Assembly (NCBI GenBank): GCA_014879835.1
Contig: JACSRJ010000154.1
Coordinates: forward strand, 1 to 37,310
Reading direction: 5' to 3'
Source of the DNA: Anaerolinea sp.
GTDB taxonomy: Bacteria; Chloroflexota; Anaerolineae; Aggregatilineales; UBA2796
DNA length: 37,310 bases
The position numbers and the translations under genes are program-made. Below, piece by piece: positions 34,575 to 37,310 of this stretch. The notes beneath the pieces are model-generated. The model ran no database searches and had not been told where the DNA came from. It worked only from the letters and a program-made list of their open reading frames with translations. Positions within the stretch are counted from its first letter, which is position 1, and every line of letters begins with the position of its first letter.

Positions 34575-35475
34575 CGCCTATCAAGAAACCGTCTTTCAAT
34601 TTATGCTCCGTGATGCCCTTCTTGGTCTGAGCATCTACCTGACCTTGGTGACAGGCATGTTTTCGCTTGCCAACGCGGGTTTTTTGGCCATTGGGGCCTA
34701 TATCAGCGCGGTGCTGTGGAAGTATTTGGGCGTTCCTCTCGAAGGGGCACTGGTGATCGCCCCCCTCGCCTGTGCCCTGATCGCCCTACCTATCGGGCTG
34801 CCTGTGCTACGCCTCAAGGATATTTACCTTGCTATTGCCACCATCGGCTTTGGGGAGGTGGTGCGCATCATGATCATCAACTTTGACAAGATCGCTCAGG
34901 GAGTCACTGGGCAGCCCAATCTGGTGATCACCAATGGCGGCGCAGGCATCAGCGGTATCGAAAAGCTGGCCCAAACGTGGCAGTTGATTCTTGTATTGGC
35001 AGTGGTTGCTTTCCTGATTTACCGTCTGCACCGTTCACGTTTTGGGCGTGCCATGGCCGCGATCCGTCAAGATGAACGGGCCGCCGCCACTATGGGCATT
35101 AATGTGGTCTATGTGAAGGTCATGATCTTCGTCTTCAGCGCAGCGTTGGCAGGTTTGGCGGGTGTTTTTGATGCCTTTTTGGCCCGCGCCATCAAACCCA
35201 ATGATTACGGCTTCACGCAGGCGGTAAACATCTTGGCCTATGCCGTTCTAGGGGGCACTTCCACCCTTTTTGGGCCCATTTTTGGCGCATTTGGGCTGCG
35301 TGTTTTGCCGGAGGCACTGCGCTTCTCTCAACAGTTTCGCGGGGTGCTGATCGGGGTGCTGCTGCTCGCGGTCATTATCTACTTGCCGGGGGGCTTGATC
35401 AACCCTGCCGCATGGAATCGTCTGTGGGTGCGTCTGCGTGGAAGGCGCTCCGGCGCAGTGCAAGGGGGCGGTTGA
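34567..35475 (+). CDS. livM: Branched-chain amino acid type ABC permease LivM
   Basis: A 302-residue membrane protein. LivM marks are GMFSLANAGFLAIGAYISAVL near the N-terminus, 'YLAIATIGFGEVVRIMI' in the middle, and GRAMAAIRQDERAAATMGIN, the loop that contacts the ATPases. The start is GTG at 34567, within the end of livH, with AAGGAAC upstream. The last base of the stop codon is the first base of the livG ATG (TGATG overlap), so translation is coupled. Confidence 0.93.
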   Translation: MLNAYQETVFQFMLRDALLGLSIYLTLVTGMFSLANAGFLAIGAYISAVLWKYLGVPLEGALVIAPLACALIALPIGLPVLRLKDIYLAIATIGFGEVVRIMIINFDKIAQGVTGQPNLVITNGGAGISGIEKLAQTWQLILVLAVVAFLIYRLHRSRFGRAMAAIRQDERAAATMGINVVYVKVMIFVFSAALAGLAGVFDAFLARAIKPNDYGFTQAVNILAYAVLGGTSTLFGPIFGAFGLRVLPEALRFSQQFRGVLIGVLLLAVIIYLPGGLINPAAWNRLWVRLRGRRSGAVQGGG

Positions 35476-36230
35476 TGCTCGAAATACGTGATGTCACCCA
35501 ACGTTTTGGGGGGTTAACCGCACTCAACCGTGTGTCCTTGAATGTACCCGCTGGGAAGGTGATCGGTCTGATCGGCCCTAACGGGGCAGGAAAAACCACC
35601 CTGATCAATGCGATCAGCGGCTTGGCCCACCCCACTGAGGGTCAAATCTATTTTGGGGACAGAGCCATTCAACGGATGCCGCCCCACCGCATCACCCAAC
35701 TTGGGATTTCGCGCACCTATCAGAATATTCGCCTCTTTGGGGAAATGACTGTACTCGAAAACCTGATCGTGGCCCAGCATGGGCTTGGACGTTCCTCGAT
35801 CCTCGGCTCCGTTCTCACTTTGCCGGGGTTTCGGGCTGAACAGCGACTGCTCCAACAGCGTGCCGGGGCGCTTTTGACCCAGTTTGAACTGAGCGACAAA
35901 GCGTCACAGCGTGCCGGGGCTTTACCCTACGGCGATCAGCGCCGTCTGGAAATGGCCCGTGCCCTCGCTACCCGTCCCAAATTGCTGCTGCTCGATGAGC
36001 CGACCGCGGGCATGAATCCCATCGAAACCGAGGCCCTAGGGACAGAGATTTTAGAACTGCGTCAAAAGGGGTTGGCTGTGCTGGTGATCGAGCATGATAT
36101 GGCGCTCATTCATCAGGTGTGTGATGAGATTTATGTACTCAATTTTGGGCAGATCATCGCGCATGGAACGCCCAACCAGATCAAGAACAATCCTTTAGTG
36201 ATTGAAGCCTACTTAGGCGAGGAAGGGTAA
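35475..36230 (+). CDS. livG: Branched-chain amino acid type ABC ATPase LivG
   Basis: A 251-residue ATPase. Walker A is GPNGAGKTT, followed by LINAISGLAHPTEG. The segment 'GISRTYQNIRLFGEMTVLENLIV' is diagnostic of LivG. The signature region, in ALPYGDQRRLEMARALATRP, is the LivG-type variant (YGDQR) of the LSGGQ motif. Walker B is LLLLDEPTAGMNP and the switch His is in VIEHDM. The ATG at 35475 shares its first base with the livM stop; the longer frame from 35412 lies inside livM. Energises the LivHM permease together with LivF. Confidence 0.94.
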   Translation: MLEIRDVTQRFGGLTALNRVSLNVPAGKVIGLIGPNGAGKTTLINAISGLAHPTEGQIYFGDRAIQRMPPHRITQLGISRTYQNIRLFGEMTVLENLIVAQHGLGRSSILGSVLTLPGFRAEQRLLQQRAGALLTQFELSDKASQRAGALPYGDQRRLEMARALATRPKLLLLDEPTAGMNPIETEALGTEILELRQKGLAVLVIEHDMALIHQVCDEIYVLNFGQIIAHGTPNQIKNNPLVIEAYLGEEG

Positions 36231-36231
36231 G

Positions 36232-36936
36232 ATGCTCCTGCGGTTGGATCAGGTTGCGGCCGGTTATGGGGCGATTGAGGCCCTGCACGGGATTTCACTA
36301 AAAGTGGAACGCGGTCAGGTGGTGAGTCTAATCGGGGCCAACGGCGCAGGCAAAAGCACCACCCTCAACGTGATCAGTGGGCTGATCAAACCCGCACGGG
36401 GCGCGGTTTATTTTGAAGATCGGGACATTTCAGGCTGGCGTGCCGACCAGATCACCGCACTGGGGCTGGTTCAGGTTCCTGAAGGACGGCAGGTAATCGC
36501 CACTATGACCGTTGAGGAGAATCTCTCGCTGGGCGCATACCGCCGTCGGGATCGCCGCCAGATCGGGAGTGATATGGACGGGGTCTATGAACGCTTCCCC
36601 CGCCTGAAGGAGCGGCGCAGCCAAAAGGCAGGATCACTCAGCGGGGGGGAACAGCAGATGCTTGCGGTAGGGCGGGCGTTGATGATGCGCCCCAAACTGC
36701 TGATGCTTGATGAGCCTAGTATGGGGCTTGCCCCTCTGCTGGTCAACGAAATATTTCGGATCATCAACGCTATCAAGAACAGCGGCACGCCTATCCTGTT
36801 GGTGGAACAAAATGCCCGTAAGGCACTGGCCCTTGCAGATTATGCCTACGTCCTTGAGCGGGGCGTGATTGCCTATGAGGGCAAAGCCCTCGATCTGCGT
36901 CAAGACCCCAAAGTGATCGCGGCTTATTTGGGATGA
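36232..36936 (+). CDS. livF: Branched-chain amino acid type ABC ATPase LivF
   Basis: A 234-residue ATPase. Walker A is GANGAGKSTTLN, followed by VISGL. 'LGLVQVPEGRQVIATMTVEENLSLGAY' is the LivF hallmark. The signature is GSLSGGEQQMLAVGRALMMRP and Walker B is LLMLDEPSMGLAP; the switch position is Q/E-type (VEQNARKAL), as usual for LivF. The ATG lies one base after the livG stop, with GAGGAAGGG upstream. It is the last gene of the operon; no terminator hairpin is seen between its stop and the convergent gene at 36961. Confidence 0.95.
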   Translation: MLLRLDQVAAGYGAIEALHGISLKVERGQVVSLIGANGAGKSTTLNVISGLIKPARGAVYFEDRDISGWRADQITALGLVQVPEGRQVIATMTVEENLSLGAYRRRDRRQIGSDMDGVYERFPRLKERRSQKAGSLSGGEQQMLAVGRALMMRPKLLMLDEPSMGLAPLLVNEIFRIINAIKNSGTPILLVEQNARKALALADYAYVLERGVIAYEGKALDLRQDPKVIAAYLG

Positions 36937-36960
36937 AGCCACGGAATGAGGGCATGAAGC

Positions 36961-37310
36961 TTAACGGTTGACGGCGATTTCTGTGAGCAGCACCCCACGC
37001 AAGGCGCCATTGGTAGGCCCGCTTAATTCGACGGTGTTTTGGGCACTGTAGCCGACTCGCAGTGGGATCGACAGCTCAAGCCCTCCGGTGCGGCTGAGCG
37101 CTGTCCAAAAGATTGGCTCCTCGCGCAGCACTTCCTCTTTGAAGGTCGGGCAGAACAGGCGCAAATGGTTCAACTGAAACGGGTCTTGGGGCACAATCTT
37201 CAGATCGGCAACCACTTCAGCGTTCGGATCAAGGCGCAGACTGCCTTGCACAGTGGCCCGCAGTGGTTCTGAATCTAACACAGAGGCGCTGCAGGGCGGC
37301 TGCTGCACCG
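36961..37310 (-). CDS. Unknown protein, 3' part only (gene continues beyond the window)
   Basis: The frame runs to the end of the window without a convincing start; the GTG near 37308 has no context to judge. The visible 115 residues are beta-rich, with alternating hydrophobic strands such as 'SLRLDPNAEVVADLKIV' and 'ELSIPLRVGYSAQNTVEL', and contain two cysteines. I do not recognise a family; an exported or lipoprotein domain is possible. It converges on livF with only 24 bases between stops. Confidence 0.5.
   Translation of the reverse strand, partial: VQQPPCSASVLDSEPLRATVQGSLRLDPNAEVVADLKIVPQDPFQLNHLRLFCPTFKEEVLREEPIFWTALSRTGGLELSIPLRVGYSAQNTVELSGPTNGALRGVLLTEIAVNR

Noticed and set aside
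1-37310. tRNA, rRNA, insertion sequence or phage genes
   Set aside because: None was recognised in either strand; the window looks like stable chromosomal sequence.

Overview
The window looks like an ordinary chromosomal segment of a Chloroflexota bacterium, probably of the Anaerolineae type. This is inferred from gene style, not from a marker gene: a secreted WD40 protein, very large multi-GAF sensor kinases, FtsX-type permeases with LolD-type ATPases, a YabN-type MazG fusion, frequent GTG starts and weak or absent Shine-Dalgarno sequences. There is no rRNA, tRNA, CRISPR array, phage or transposase gene. Gene density is high and no gene-free stretch exceeds 300 bases; the longest (about 239 bases, 3396-3634) is a divergent promoter region.

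Layout. (1) 171-3395 (-): a secreted family-1 solute-binding protein fused to 14 WD40 blades. (2) 3635-6054 (+): gnd and zwf, two enzymes of the oxidative pentose phosphate pathway. (3) 6126-18497 (-): a long same-strand run with a YhiN/HI0933-type flavoprotein, ridA, a Nudix hydrolase, gmk, a shortened GH38-mannosidase-like protein that appears to lack catalytic residues, a small zinc-ribbon protein, an orphan 1386-residue histidine kinase, a lipoprotein, a sugar-nucleotide epimerase and a GT-C-like membrane protein. (4) 18550-23230 (+): a lipoprotein-type, MecA-N-containing transpeptidase (class B PBP), followed by a protein with the domain order of rifampicin phosphotransferase. (5) 23276-32120 (-): an unknown 4-TM protein, MazG/YabN, two LolD-type ABC ATPases with a large FtsX-type permease, a DMT-family exporter and an RNase HI with a viroplasmin-type N-terminus. 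(6) 32255-36936 (+): a complete branched-chain amino acid type ABC importer (livJ-H-M-G-F order). (7) 36961 to the end (-): the 3' part of an unknown gene.

How the genes fit together. gnd and zwf form an NAD(P)H and pentose supply unit. RidA, Nudix, Gmk and MazG are metabolite-repair or nucleotide-pool enzymes. The permease and its two ATPases are translationally linked and look like one export or lipoprotein-handling machine. The liv genes form one operon in which two hairpins after the binding-protein gene probably raise binding-protein output relative to the membrane parts. The least explained items are the binding-protein/beta-propeller fusion, the degenerate GH38 protein, the rifampicin-phosphotransferase-like protein next to the PBP, and the ABC ATPase with an AbrB-like tail. 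All domain calls come from reading motifs by eye; no database search was run.
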